64,000 nucleotides of DNA, taken from contig CAWHEI010000009.1 of the NCBI GenBank assembly GCA_963828415.1, forward strand, positions 124,001 through 188,000. The letters are read 5' to 3'. This DNA comes from Sva-07 sp963828415. GTDB taxonomy: Bacteria > Actinomycetota > Acidimicrobiia > Acidimicrobiales > Ilumatobacteraceae. This document shows, piece by piece, positions 7,287 through 15,108 of the stretch (the first letter of the stretch is position 1; every line of letters starts with the position of its first letter). The translations under genes and the position numbers were made by a program. Below the pieces are notes generated by a model. That model was not told the DNA's origin and ran no database searches. It worked only from the letters and a program-made list of their open reading frames with translations.

Positions 7287-9077
7287 GTGAGTGCCGACGC
7301 TGACGCCGAAGCCCCCGTGGCGAGCGGACGCAGGAGCCTGCAGATCGGACTCGTCGCCGTCGTCACGCTCGTGGCGTTCGAGTCGCTCGCGGTCACGACC
7401 ATCCTCCCCGACATCGAGGCCGACCTCGGTGGGGTCGCCTGGTACGGCTGGGTCACCAGCGCGTTCTTCCTCGGCACGATGATCGGCATCGTGTTCGCCG
7501 GCGACCAGGCGGACCGTCGAGGCGCCGGTCGCCCGTACGTGATCGGGCTGCTGTTGTTCGCGCTGGGACTGGTGATCGGCGGACTCGCACCAAGCATGCC
7601 GGTCCTGGTGGTCGGCCGTTTCGTGCAGGGCTTCGGCGCCGGCGTCGTCCCGGCGATCGGCTACGTCGCGATCAGCCGGGCGTTCTCGGTGCAGGAACGA
7701 CCGAGGATGTTCGCCATCCTGTCGACGGCGTGGGTGGTGCCCGGCCTCGTGGGCCCGGTGCTCGCCGAGCGCATCGCACAGGGGATCGGATGGCGCTGGG
7801 TGTTCCTCGGGCTGCTTCCGTTGGTGCTCGCCGCTGGACTCGTCGTGGTCCCGGCGATGATGCGGATCGGCCCGGTCGCCGACCGCGAACCGGTGGCTGT
7901 GCCGTTCCTGCGACGCCGGCTCGTCGAAGCGGTTCGAGTCGCCGTCGGGACGGCGTTGATCGTGGCCGGGCTGACGTTCGATCGCCTGCTGCTGGTGCCT
8001 GCCGTCGTCCTCGGTCTGGCGATCGGGCTCGGGTCCCTGCGCCGACTCACCCCGCCGGGCACGCTGCGCGCTGCGCCCGGTCTGCCAGCGGTGATCGCGT
8101 CACGGGGTGCGATCACCTTCGTGTTCTTCGGCCTCGACGCCTTCGTTCCGTACGCATTGACGAGTGGGCGTGGCAGCTCGACTCTCGTGGCGAGCATCGC
8201 CGTCACCGTCACCACGGTCAGTTGGACGGCCGGGGCATGGGTCCAGCAGCGATTCATCGCTCGGACCGGCGAGGCGTGGTTCATACGGGCGGGCTACCTG
8301 ATGCTCGCGCCGGGCGTGGCGCTCGCAGCTGCGGCGGCACTGTTCGACAGCGTCCCGTACTGGTTGATTCACCTCGGTGGGCTCGCCGCGGGACTCGGGA
8401 TGGGCTTTGCCTATTCGGCGCACGCGCAGTTGATGTTCCGCAGTGTCGAGGAGCGTGAGGTCGGCTCGGCGACGTCATCGCTCCAGCTCACCGACAACCT
8501 CGGTGTTGCGCTCGGCACCGGTGTCGTCGGAGCGGTGGTCGCGTTCGGCGACGACGTGGGATGGGCGCCGGGTGCCGCGGTGGCGATCGCCTGGGCCGTG
8601 CCGGTGGCCGTCGCGCTGGGTGGCGTTGCGCTGTCGCGCCGCTGTCCCGCTGCTCGACGGCGACACCGCTCGCCCGTCGCCAATCGTTGCCAGCACCTGA
8701 CGTTTGCGTTGCGGTTCCGGAGGGGCGGTCCACTCGAAATGCGACGCAAACGGTGTGGGGGAGGGGCTGGCCGGTACGGTGGACGGGAACCGAAGCAACC
8801 GAGACGAGACATCATGGTCAAGAAGAAGGTTCCCGCCACCCGTTGGCACGACGGCAGCACCCCGATCGAGGAGCTGCCCGCCGACGAGCAACTGGCTCAC
8901 CAACTCGTGAGCGAGCGAGCCGATCTCGCTCCCTCGGTCGAGCGGATCATGAACGCCGAGATCAGTGAGGATCAGCGCACGCATGCGCTGAACGCCTTCA
9001 ACGTGTCGCTCGACAACCCCGGCGACCCGAACCGTGATCCGCGTACGGCCATCGCCAACGCTCTCACGGCTGCCTGA
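7287..9077 (+). CDS. MFS drug-exporter-like permease, frame running on into a downstream small gene
   Basis: The permease part (about residues 1-460) has 12-14 hydrophobic helices and the early MFS loop pattern GDQADRRGAGR after the second helix, like the DHA2-type multidrug exporters of actinobacteria. No stop follows the last helix: the frame continues through an Arg-rich stretch encoded by palindrome A1 (8701-8752) and then through the 87-codon gene that starts at ATG 8814, ending at 9077 (596 codons in total). Either the permease has lost its stop codon, or a base is missing near 8640-8700, where another frame ends at 8700. Substrate is unknown. Start GTG 7287 fits the -10 box. Confidence 0.8.
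   Translation: MSADADAEAPVASGRRSLQIGLVAVVTLVAFESLAVTTILPDIEADLGGVAWYGWVTSAFFLGTMIGIVFAGDQADRRGAGRPYVIGLLLFALGLVIGGLAPSMPVLVVGRFVQGFGAGVVPAIGYVAISRAFSVQERPRMFAILSTAWVVPGLVGPVLAERIAQGIGWRWVFLGLLPLVLAAGLVVVPAMMRIGPVADREPVAVPFLRRRLVEAVRVAVGTALIVAGLTFDRLLLVPAVVLGLAIGLGSLRRLTPPGTLRAAPGLPAVIASRGAITFVFFGLDAFVPYALTSGRGSSTLVASIAVTVTTVSWTAGAWVQQRFIARTGEAWFIRAGYLMLAPGVALAAAAALFDSVPYWLIHLGGLAAGLGMGFAYSAHAQLMFRSVEEREVGSATSSLQLTDNLGVALGTGVVGAVVAFGDDVGWAPGAAVAIAWAVPVAVALGGVALSRRCPAARRRHRSPVANRCQHLTFALRFRRGGPLEMRRKRCGGGAGRYGGREPKQPRRDIMVKKKVPATRWHDGSTPIEELPADEQLAHQLVSERADLAPSVERIMNAEISEDQRTHALNAFNVSLDNPGDPNRDPRTAIANALTAA
8701..8752. repeat. Palindromic repeat family A, copy A1
   Basis: Outer arms are CGTTTGCGTTGC (8701-8712) and GCGACGCAAACG (8741-8752), inverted with one mismatch; the centre is more diverged than in other copies. 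It lies inside an open frame between a permease and a small gene. Confidence 0.8.
8814..9077 (+). CDS. Small hydrophilic protein of unknown function
   Basis: 87 residues from ATG 8814, beginning MVKKKVPATRWHDG. It is charged, soluble and mostly helical by composition, with no family I recognise. It shares its frame with the MFS permease upstream without an intervening stop, so it may be made as its own protein, as a C-terminal tail of the permease, or both. The abrupt change from Arg/Gly-rich repeat-derived sequence to ordinary protein composition at residue 1 favours an independent gene. A strong hairpin follows at once. Confidence 0.65.
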   Translation: MVKKKVPATRWHDGSTPIEELPADEQLAHQLVSERADLAPSVERIMNAEISEDQRTHALNAFNVSLDNPGDPNRDPRTAIANALTAA

Positions 9078-9082
9078 GCATC

Positions 9083-9117
9083 CATCAGTCGCCGTCATGT
9101 GACGACGGCGACTGATG
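9083..9117 (+). terminator. Hairpin terminator
   Basis: Perfect 14-base arms CATCAGTCGCCGTC (9083-9096) and its complement (9104-9117) around a 7-base loop, starting 6 bases after the stop at 9077 and followed by GAAAG rather than a T-run. Confidence 0.7.
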
Positions 9118-9134
9118 AAAGTTGAGTCATCGGG

Positions 9135-9140
9135 TATCAT
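9135..9140 (+). promoter_or_regulatory. -10 box (TATCAT) for leaderless nuclease gene
   Basis: TATCAT ends 6 bases before ATG 9147. The start codon also sits in a small palindrome, ATCATG-TTTG-CATGAT (9137-9152). Confidence 0.5.
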
Positions 9141-9146
9141 GTTTGC

Positions 9147-9704
9147 ATGATCGCCGTCGAACTCATCGGAATCCAGGTCGATCCCATCAGCGGTGCCGCT
9201 GCTGTGGTCCTGCGCGAGCACGATGCTCCCAACCGGCTGCTGCCGATCATCGTCGGGCAGGCCGATGCCAGTTCGATCGCCATCGCGGCCAGCGGAACCC
9301 ATCTCCCGCGCCCGATGACCCACGATCTGATGGCGAGTGTCGTCGACGCGCTCGACGGCCACCTCGACTCGGTCGAGGTCACCGAACTCCACGAGGGCGC
9401 ATTCCTCGCCAATCTCACGCTGAGCGGTCCGGCGGGCCAGCGACGCATCGACACACGCCCGTCCGATGCCATCGCGCTGGCGGTCCGGCTGCAGGCGCCC
9501 TTGTTCGTGAGTGAAGCCGTGCTCGACGAGGCCGGTGCGCTTCCGATCGAGGACGCGGCGGCCGACCAGTTCGCTCTCGAAGCGGCGATCGACGCCGACG
9601 TCGACCAGTTCCGGGCCTTCCTCGCCGAACTCGAGCCGGCCGACTTCATCGACACCACCGCAACCGATCCCGACGACAACCCCGGTCCACATCCGTTTGC
9701 GTGA
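9147..9704 (+). CDS. Bifunctional nuclease family protein (BFN, DUF151)
   Basis: 185 residues. The first ~130 residues match the DUF151/BFN domain: a beta-rich start, then the conserved segments LPIIVGQADA, TRPSDAIALAVR and APLFVSEAVL. Plant members show DNase/RNase activity; the bacterial role is not settled, though in actinobacteria the gene is widespread. The C-terminal ~50 residues are acidic and variable. The last codons (Pro-Phe-Ala-stop) fall inside the left arm of palindrome A2, so the repeat has supplied or replaced the original C-terminus. Confidence 0.88.
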   Translation: MIAVELIGIQVDPISGAAAVVLREHDAPNRLLPIIVGQADASSIAIAASGTHLPRPMTHDLMASVVDALDGHLDSVEVTELHEGAFLANLTLSGPAGQRRIDTRPSDAIALAVRLQAPLFVSEAVLDEAGALPIEDAAADQFALEAAIDADVDQFRAFLAELEPADFIDTTATDPDDNPGPHPFA

Positions 9705-9745
9705 CACTTCGGGTGGCACGGTCCACCTGGACTGCAACGCAAACG
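9694..9745. repeat. Palindromic repeat family A, copy A2
   Basis: Begins CGTTTGCG and ends TGCAACGCAAACG, with an inner GGGTGG/CCACC pair. The stop codon of the nuclease gene (9702-9704) lies within its left arm. Confidence 0.85.
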
Positions 9746-9858
9746 TGGGGTGAGCGTCGTGTGGTGGATGTGTCGGTGGGAGCCGGGCGGGGCGGGGTCA
9801 CTAGGGTGGACGGCTGGACCCGGACCGCCCGGCGTCGCCCGACCAGACAGGAATCCCC

Positions 9859-11031
9859 ATGCGCGAAGCAGTCTTCGTCTCCTATGCCCGCACCGGACTC
9901 GCGAAGGCCGGCCGTGGCGGTTTCAACATCACGCCCGCAATGACGATGGCGGCTCACGCCATCAGCAGCGCCGTCGAGAAGGCCGGCATCGAGCCCGAAC
10001 TCGTCGAAGACGTCGCGCTCGGCAACGGCGCCCATGGTGCTGCGAACCTCGGCCGCCTGGCGTCGCTCCTCGCGGGCCTGCCGGTCACCACCGGTGGCAA
10101 CACGATCCAGCGCCACTGCTCGTCGGGTCTCAACTCGATCGCTGTCGCCGCCAACCACATCCGCCTCGATGGCGTCGACTGCGCCGTCGGTGCCGGCGTC
10201 GAGTCGATCTCGATTCCGAGCGGTGGTTTCGGTGGCACGGTCAACATGGACCCCAAGCTCACCGAGATGTACCCGGCGATCTACATGGCGATGATCGAGA
10301 CGGCCGACATCGTCGCCGAGCGCTACAACGTGGCGCGCGACTACCAGGACGAGTACTCCTACGAGTCGCAGATGCGCATGGCCCGCGCTCAGGAGAACGG
10401 CCTGTTCGAGGACGAGATCGTCCCGATGGCCACCAAGATGAAGCTCGTCGACAAGGAGACCAAGGAGGAGTCGATCGTCGACTACGTCGTCACCGGCGAC
10501 GAGTGCAACCGCCCCCAGACCACGCTCGAAGGCCTGCAGAAGCTGCAGCCCGTGCGCGGCGAGGGCAACTACGTCACCGCCGGCAACGCCAGCCAGCTCT
10601 CCGACGGCGCGGCCGCCGTGGTGATGATGTCCGACGAGGAAGCCTCGCGCCGTGGCATCGAGCCGCTCGGTGCGTTCAAGGGGTGGGCAGTCGCCGGCTG
10701 CGAGCCCGACGAGATGGGCATCGGCCCGATCTACGCCGTGCCGAAGCTGCTCAAGCGCCACGGCCTGACCGTCGACGACATCGACATCTGGGAGCTGAAC
10801 GAGGCCTTTGCCAGCCAGTGCCTGTACTCGCGTGACACGCTCGGCATCGACCCCGAGAAGTACAACGTCAACGGCGGCTCGATCGCGATCGGCCACCCGT
10901 TCGGCATGACCGGCACCCGCTGCGCCGGCCACGTGCTGCTCGAGGGCAAGCGTCGCAACGCCAAGTACGGCGTGGTCACGATGTGCATCGGCGGTGGCCA
11001 GGGCGCCGCCGGTCTCATCGAGATCTACTGA
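9859..11031 (+). CDS. Acetyl-CoA acyltransferase (thiolase)
   Basis: 390 residues. Thiolases join or cleave acyl-CoA by a ping-pong mechanism. The acyl-accepting cysteine is C87 in QRHCSSG, the catalytic histidine H346 is in GHPFGMTG, and the proton-relay cysteine C376 is in CIGGGQG; NEAFA is also present, so all catalytic parts are intact. Length is standard. A ribosome site AGGAA precedes ATG 9859, and a possible -10 box TAGGGT lies about 50 bases upstream. Whether it works in degradation or synthesis cannot be told from sequence; no partner beta-oxidation gene is directly adjacent. Confidence 0.93.
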   Translation: MREAVFVSYARTGLAKAGRGGFNITPAMTMAAHAISSAVEKAGIEPELVEDVALGNGAHGAANLGRLASLLAGLPVTTGGNTIQRHCSSGLNSIAVAANHIRLDGVDCAVGAGVESISIPSGGFGGTVNMDPKLTEMYPAIYMAMIETADIVAERYNVARDYQDEYSYESQMRMARAQENGLFEDEIVPMATKMKLVDKETKEESIVDYVVTGDECNRPQTTLEGLQKLQPVRGEGNYVTAGNASQLSDGAAAVVMMSDEEASRRGIEPLGAFKGWAVAGCEPDEMGIGPIYAVPKLLKRHGLTVDDIDIWELNEAFASQCLYSRDTLGIDPEKYNVNGGSIAIGHPFGMTGTRCAGHVLLEGKRRNAKYGVVTMCIGGGQGAAGLIEIY

Positions 11032-11066
11032 TCGCCGGCCTCCCGATGGGCGCGCGACGCGCCAAC

Positions 11067-11072
11067 TATCGT
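11067..11072 (+). promoter_or_regulatory. -10 box (TATCGT) before DUF389 gene
   Basis: TATCGT lies 6 bases before a GTG (11079) that opens a seven-codon frame ending at 11102, 2 bases before the DUF389 ATG. A leaderless leader peptide with re-initiation is possible; otherwise the 30-odd bases are a plain 5-prime leader. Confidence 0.35.
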
Positions 11073-11104
11073 TCCGCCGTGCTCTTCAAGCAGGTGCCCT
11101 GATC

Positions 11105-12115
11105 ATGCCGAGCGTGGCGCTGAACGACATCGACCACATGCGCGAGTCCGTCTTCTTCGACGGCCCCGACGTCAGTCGAAAACTGAGCCGGTTCTGGATA
11201 CTGCTGGTCCTCGCGTCGGTGATCGCCGCGGCGGGCGTCGTCGCCGACTCGACCGCGACCGTCATCGGCGCCATGATCGTGGCGCCGTTGATGACGCCCA
11301 TCCTCGGCACGATGCTCGGGGTGGTCCTCGGCGACCGACCCAACCTGGTTCGGTCGATTCTGCTCGTGATCGGCGGTGCCACAGCCGCGATCCTGATCGG
11401 GTATCTGCTCGGCATGGGCATTGCGAACCCGGTGACCGCAGCCACGAACAGCCAAGTCGCCGGTCGTGTCAATCCCCGGCTGATCGACCTCATCGCTGCG
11501 CTCGCCACGGGTGCGGTGGGATCGGTGGCGCTCGTGCGGCGCGACATCTCCGACACGCTGCCGGGTGTGGCGATCGCGATCTCGCTCGTGCCGCCGCTGT
11601 CGGTCGTCGGCCTGACCGCAGAGTCCGGAGCGTGGAGCGAGTCGTTCGGCGCATTGTTCCTGTTCAGTACCAACGTCGCGTCGATCCTCACGACCGGCAT
11701 CATCGTGATGGCGTTGTACCGGGTGTACCAGATGGTCACACCGGCCCCGACGGCCAAGAAGCGAGCGGTCAATCGGCGCAACGCGATCCTCGTGATCGTG
11801 GCGTTCTTCGCGCTGATCCTCATCCCGCTCGCGACCTCGGCAGTGCGTATCGCCAACGACCGCGCCCGTGAGAGCGAAGTGCGCCAGATCACGCAGGACT
11901 GGGCCGACAGCGTCGGGTGGGAGGTGGTCCAGGTGTCCAGTACCACCAGCGGCGCCGACGTCCGCGTCATCGGTTCGCCGCCGATTCCCTCGACTGCCTC
12001 CTACGCCGAGTCGCTCCGAGCAGGCGGCATCGACCCCGACACCGTGGTCGTCGAGTTCATCCCCCGCACCGTGGTGCAGGTCGGCAGCGACGACGGAGGC
12101 CTCGTCCCCGACTGA
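11105..12115 (+). CDS. DUF389 family membrane protein
   Basis: 336 residues from ATG 11105. It shows the family pattern: a short soluble start, then repeated pairs of hydrophobic helices with Gly/Ala-rich segments such as VIGAMIVAPLMTPILG and LPGVAIAISLVPPLSVVG, and a soluble C-terminal domain of about 90 residues. DUF389 proteins are polytopic inner-membrane proteins of unproven function that are widespread in actinobacteria. The upstream in-frame extension overlaps intergenic sequence and is not protein-like. It converges on an SDR gene, with only 9 bases between stops. Confidence 0.85.
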   Translation: MPSVALNDIDHMRESVFFDGPDVSRKLSRFWILLVLASVIAAAGVVADSTATVIGAMIVAPLMTPILGTMLGVVLGDRPNLVRSILLVIGGATAAILIGYLLGMGIANPVTAATNSQVAGRVNPRLIDLIAALATGAVGSVALVRRDISDTLPGVAIAISLVPPLSVVGLTAESGAWSESFGALFLFSTNVASILTTGIIVMALYRVYQMVTPAPTAKKRAVNRRNAILVIVAFFALILIPLATSAVRIANDRARESEVRQITQDWADSVGWEVVQVSSTTSGADVRVIGSPPIPSTASYAESLRAGGIDPDTVVVEFIPRTVVQVGSDDGGLVPD

Positions 12116-12124
12116 CGCAGACGG

Positions 12125-12949
12125 TCACTGGATGCCGGCAGCGATGACCTTCTCGAACGTGCCGGTGTAGCCGAAGCGTCGCAGAAGTTTCGGAGTGATC
12201 GAGGGAAACATGTTCGCGAGCACGACCAGCGGTCGCACCGGTGGGGTGTTCACGATCACCTCGGAGCGGTCTTTGCGAATGCAGTCGACGACGACCGAGG
12301 CAACCTTCTCGGGCTTCGACGTGCCGGCGATTCTCGGTGCATGGATGCCGTGCTGGGCCCACCGGTCGTACATCCCGTCGTCGGTGACGAACCCGGGGCA
12401 GACCACGGAGAATCCGACGGGCGAGCGGTCGTACTCGGCTCGCAGCGCGTGCGTGAAGCCGACGAGGCCGTGCTTGCTCGCGCAGTACGACGTGCCATAG
12501 GCCACGCCCACCTTGCCGGCCCCCGAGGCAATGTTGACCACGTGTCCTCGTCCACGTTCGAGCATGCCGGGTACGACGGCGAGGCTCAGGAGAATCGGTG
12601 CCTCGAGGTTGATGGCGAGTGTGTCGGTGAAGTCCATGACCGTCGACTCCTCGAAGCGCCGGATGCGCTCGATGCCGGCATTGTTGACGAGTACGTCAAC
12701 CGGGCCGAGTTCGGCTTCGGTTCGTGCGATGAGGTTCGCGCGATCGTCGGGTTTCGCGACGTCGCAGACCACGGCGATCGCCCGCACGCCGAGCGCCTCG
12801 ATCTCGGCACGCACTGCGTCCAGCTCGGGCTGGGACCTGGCGGCGAGCGACAGATTGACACCTTCCTCGGCGAGAGCTCTGGCGATGTGCACACCGATGC
12901 CGCGTGACGCCCCGGTCACGATGGCTGTGGTCCCCCGGAGATCCTTCAT
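12125..12949 (-). CDS. Short-chain dehydrogenase/reductase (SDR)
   Basis: 274 residues. Classical SDR features: cofactor loop TGASRGIG (12-19), NNAG (89-92), catalytic S142 and the YxxxK pair Y155/K159. R16 next to the loop suggests NADP(H) preference, an inference. The C-terminal ~60 residues include a hydrophobic stretch (RPLVVLANMF), as in SDRs that act on lipid-like substrates. It lies 17 bases downstream of a crotonase gene on the same strand, and a TACCGT-like -10 box in the gap indicates it can also be transcribed separately. Confidence 0.88.
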   Translation of the reverse strand: MKDLRGTTAIVTGASRGIGVHIARALAEEGVNLSLAARSQPELDAVRAEIEALGVRAIAVVCDVAKPDDRANLIARTEAELGPVDVLVNNAGIERIRRFEESTVMDFTDTLAINLEAPILLSLAVVPGMLERGRGHVVNIASGAGKVGVAYGTSYCASKHGLVGFTHALRAEYDRSPVGFSVVCPGFVTDDGMYDRWAQHGIHAPRIAGTSKPEKVASVVVDCIRKDRSEVIVNTPPVRPLVVLANMFPSITPKLLRRFGYTGTFEKVIAAGIQ

Positions 12950-12955
12950 GGACGA

Positions 12956-12961
12956 ACCGTA
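12956..12961 (-). promoter_or_regulatory. -10 box (TACGGT) for SDR gene
   Basis: On the minus strand TACGGT ends 6 bases before the ATG at 12949, giving a leaderless transcript start inside the short gap after the crotonase gene. Confidence 0.4.
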
Positions 12962-12966
12962 GTTCG

Positions 12967-13737
12967 TCAGTGGCCGGTGTAGTTCGGGTCGCGCTTTTCG
13001 AGGAAGGCGGCGACGCCTTCGCGATGGTCGTCGGTGCGGAACAGTTCGGCGAGCGACGAGCTGACCCACCGGCCGAGGTCGTCCCAATTCGGATCGAGCG
13101 CTTCGCGCAGGCCGCGCTTGAGGGCCTGCACGGCGAGTGGGGGATTGGCGGCGATCGTCTCGGCGAGTTCCACAGCCGTCGGGAGCAGGTCGTCGTGGGC
13201 GACAACTCGCGACACGAGGCGCAGCTCGCGAGCCTCATCGGCGCCGATGACCCGACCGGTGTAGAGCAGCTCTGCGGCGTGTTCGCGCCCGACCAGCTCG
13301 GCCAGTCGGGCGAGCCCGGCGACATCGCAGCACAGTCCTCGCTTCACGAAGAGCTCGCCGAACTTGGCTCGCTCGGACGCGATCCGGATGTCGGCCATGA
13401 GCGCGAGTTCCATCCCCCAGCCGACTGCGGCGCCGTTCACCGCGGCGATGATCGGCACGTCGGTGCGCAGCAGGCTGCCGGCAGCCGGGGTGAGGCGCGG
13501 TTCGCGATCGGCCCGCTGGAGGTCGGCGCTCGCAGCGACCATCACCTGTTTGACGTCGTCCCCCGAGCAGAACGCCGGATCACTCCCGGTGATGACGAGA
13601 CAGCGAGCCGTGGTGGTGTTGACGGCGTCCGCGAGCTCGGCGTACGTCGTGAACGTCAAGGCGTTGCGCGCCTCGGGGCGATCGATCGTGATGATGCCGA
13701 CGTGGCCGCGCTGCTCGTACTCGATCTCGGTGTACAC
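12967..13737 (-). CDS. Enoyl-CoA hydratase/isomerase (crotonase) family protein
   Basis: 256 residues from GTG 13737. Crotonase-fold signatures: RPEARNAL near the N-terminus, the oxyanion-hole segment AFCSGDDV (the usual F-S-AG-D-L form altered to SGDDV), and AAVNGAAVGWGMELAL. Glu/Asp residues usually used for hydration are not clearly both present, so the exact reaction (hydratase, isomerase, hydrolase) is open. It precedes an SDR gene on the same strand, so the two may act on consecutive acyl-CoA intermediates. Confidence 0.87.
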   Translation of the reverse strand: MYTEIEYEQRGHVGIITIDRPEARNALTFTTYAELADAVNTTTARCLVITGSDPAFCSGDDVKQVMVAASADLQRADREPRLTPAAGSLLRTDVPIIAAVNGAAVGWGMELALMADIRIASERAKFGELFVKRGLCCDVAGLARLAELVGREHAAELLYTGRVIGADEARELRLVSRVVAHDDLLPTAVELAETIAANPPLAVQALKRGLREALDPNWDDLGRWVSSSLAELFRTDDHREGVAAFLEKRDPNYTGH

Positions 13738-13861
13738 ACCGCCAGCCTGCCAGTCGAGGTCGTCGACGCACGTGACGGAGCCCGGGCGGTCGGGCAGATT
13801 CTTGACCGTCGATCACCCGGCTCTCACCTTGTTCTGACCGACGATCGAGAGGCTGGATCCC

Positions 13862-15034
13862 GTGGAAAACCCCGTCGCACCTCCCTACACCAACCCGCTG
13901 TCCGGCATCCCCGGCGAGCCCGCCACGGCGTGGGCGCCTCCCGCCGCTTCTCCTCCCGTCACTCCGACACCGTCGGCGCGGCCACGCGGCCGCGCGCGTT
14001 TCGGTGCGGGGGTCCTCGTCGGCATGGCGCTGACCGGGGCTGCGGTCGGCGGTTACGCGATCGGTCAGCAGGACGACTCGAACGCAGCGGTGCCAGCCGA
14101 GTCGACCAGCGTGACCGCCCAGCCGGTCAGCGTGTCGACCGGTTCGATCGGTGACCTCGTCGAGGCGGCGCGCCCGTCCGTCGTGTCCGTTCGCCAGGAG
14201 GTCACGCAGACGAGCCCATTGGGTCAGACGTCGAGCGGCCAGGCAGCGGGGACCGGTTTCGTGCTGTCTGCCGACGGTTACATCGTCACCAACAACCACG
14301 TGATCGCCGAGGGCGACAACCCTGTGGTGACGTTTGCCGACGGCACGAGCGAGCCGGCGACGATCGTGGCCGGCGACCCGAGTCGTGACCTCGCCGTGCT
14401 CAAGGTCGATCGGACCGACCTCGTCCCGCTCGCCGTCGGCGACTCCGACGAACTCCGCCTGGGGGACCAGCTGATCGCAGTCGGCTACGCACTCGATCTC
14501 AACGGCGAGCCGTCGGTGACCGCCGGCATCCTGTCGGCGAAGAACCGCACGATCACCGAGGAGAACGGAGCGCAGCTGGTCAACCTGCTCCAGACCGACA
14601 CGGCAATCAACCCCGGCAACTCCGGCGGCCCGCTCTTGAACGGGCGCGGCGAAGTGATCGGCATCAACACCGCGATTGCCGGCCAGGCGCAGAACATCGG
14701 TTTTGCGATCGCCATCACTCCGGTGATGGACGTCATCGACGAACTCCGCGGCGGGAACGTTCCCGACCGGGCATTGATGGGTGTCACCACGCAGCCGACC
14801 GGTGAAGGTCTCGGCGTCGAAGTCGTCGAGATCGCCGACGGTTCAGGCGCTGCCGACAGCGGGCTGCGAGTCGGCGACGTGATCGTCGCCGTCGATGGCA
14901 CCGAGATCACCGACCCGACATCGCTCGGAGCGGCCGTCGCCACCTATCAGCCGGGCGACACGGTGACCGTCACGATCGACCGCAACGGCTCGACCCAGGA
15001 CGTCCCCGTCACCCTCGGCACCCGCCCCACCTGA
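13862..15034 (+). CDS. HtrA/DegP-like S1C serine protease with PDZ domain
   Basis: 390 residues from GTG 13862. A Pro-rich cytoplasmic start is followed by one transmembrane helix (about 47-67), a trypsin-like protease domain and a C-terminal PDZ domain (about 295-385). The catalytic triad is complete: H146 in TNNHVI, D176 in SRDLAVLKV and S254 in GNSGGPL. Membrane-anchored HtrA proteases of actinobacteria cut or refold damaged proteins outside the membrane. The gene is divergent from the crotonase gene and ends at palindrome B2. Confidence 0.93.
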   Translation: MENPVAPPYTNPLSGIPGEPATAWAPPAASPPVTPTPSARPRGRARFGAGVLVGMALTGAAVGGYAIGQQDDSNAAVPAESTSVTAQPVSVSTGSIGDLVEAARPSVVSVRQEVTQTSPLGQTSSGQAAGTGFVLSADGYIVTNNHVIAEGDNPVVTFADGTSEPATIVAGDPSRDLAVLKVDRTDLVPLAVGDSDELRLGDQLIAVGYALDLNGEPSVTAGILSAKNRTITEENGAQLVNLLQTDTAINPGNSGGPLLNGRGEVIGINTAIAGQAQNIGFAIAITPVMDVIDELRGGNVPDRALMGVTTQPTGEGLGVEVVEIADGSGAADSGLRVGDVIVAVDGTEITDPTSLGAAVATYQPGDTVTVTIDRNGSTQDVPVTLGTRPT

Positions 15035-15039
15035 TCCTA

Positions 15040-15099
15040 GTTCCCCGCGCCCAGGTCTCCGGGAACCACGCTGGTTCCCGGAGACCTGGGCGCGGGGAC
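15040..15099. repeat. Palindromic repeat family B, copy 2 (bidirectional terminator position)
   Basis: Two arms of about 28 bases (15040-15068 and 15072-15099), inverted with one extra T, around the triplet CGC. It fills the gap between two convergent stops (15034 and 15109), so it can end transcription from both sides. Confidence 0.9.
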
Positions 15100-15108
15100 A
15101 AGCTCGGG

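Noticed and set aside
9120..9128. TTGAGT as a -35 box for the nuclease gene
   Set aside because: Spacing to the TATCAT box is only about 7 bases, too short for a normal promoter.
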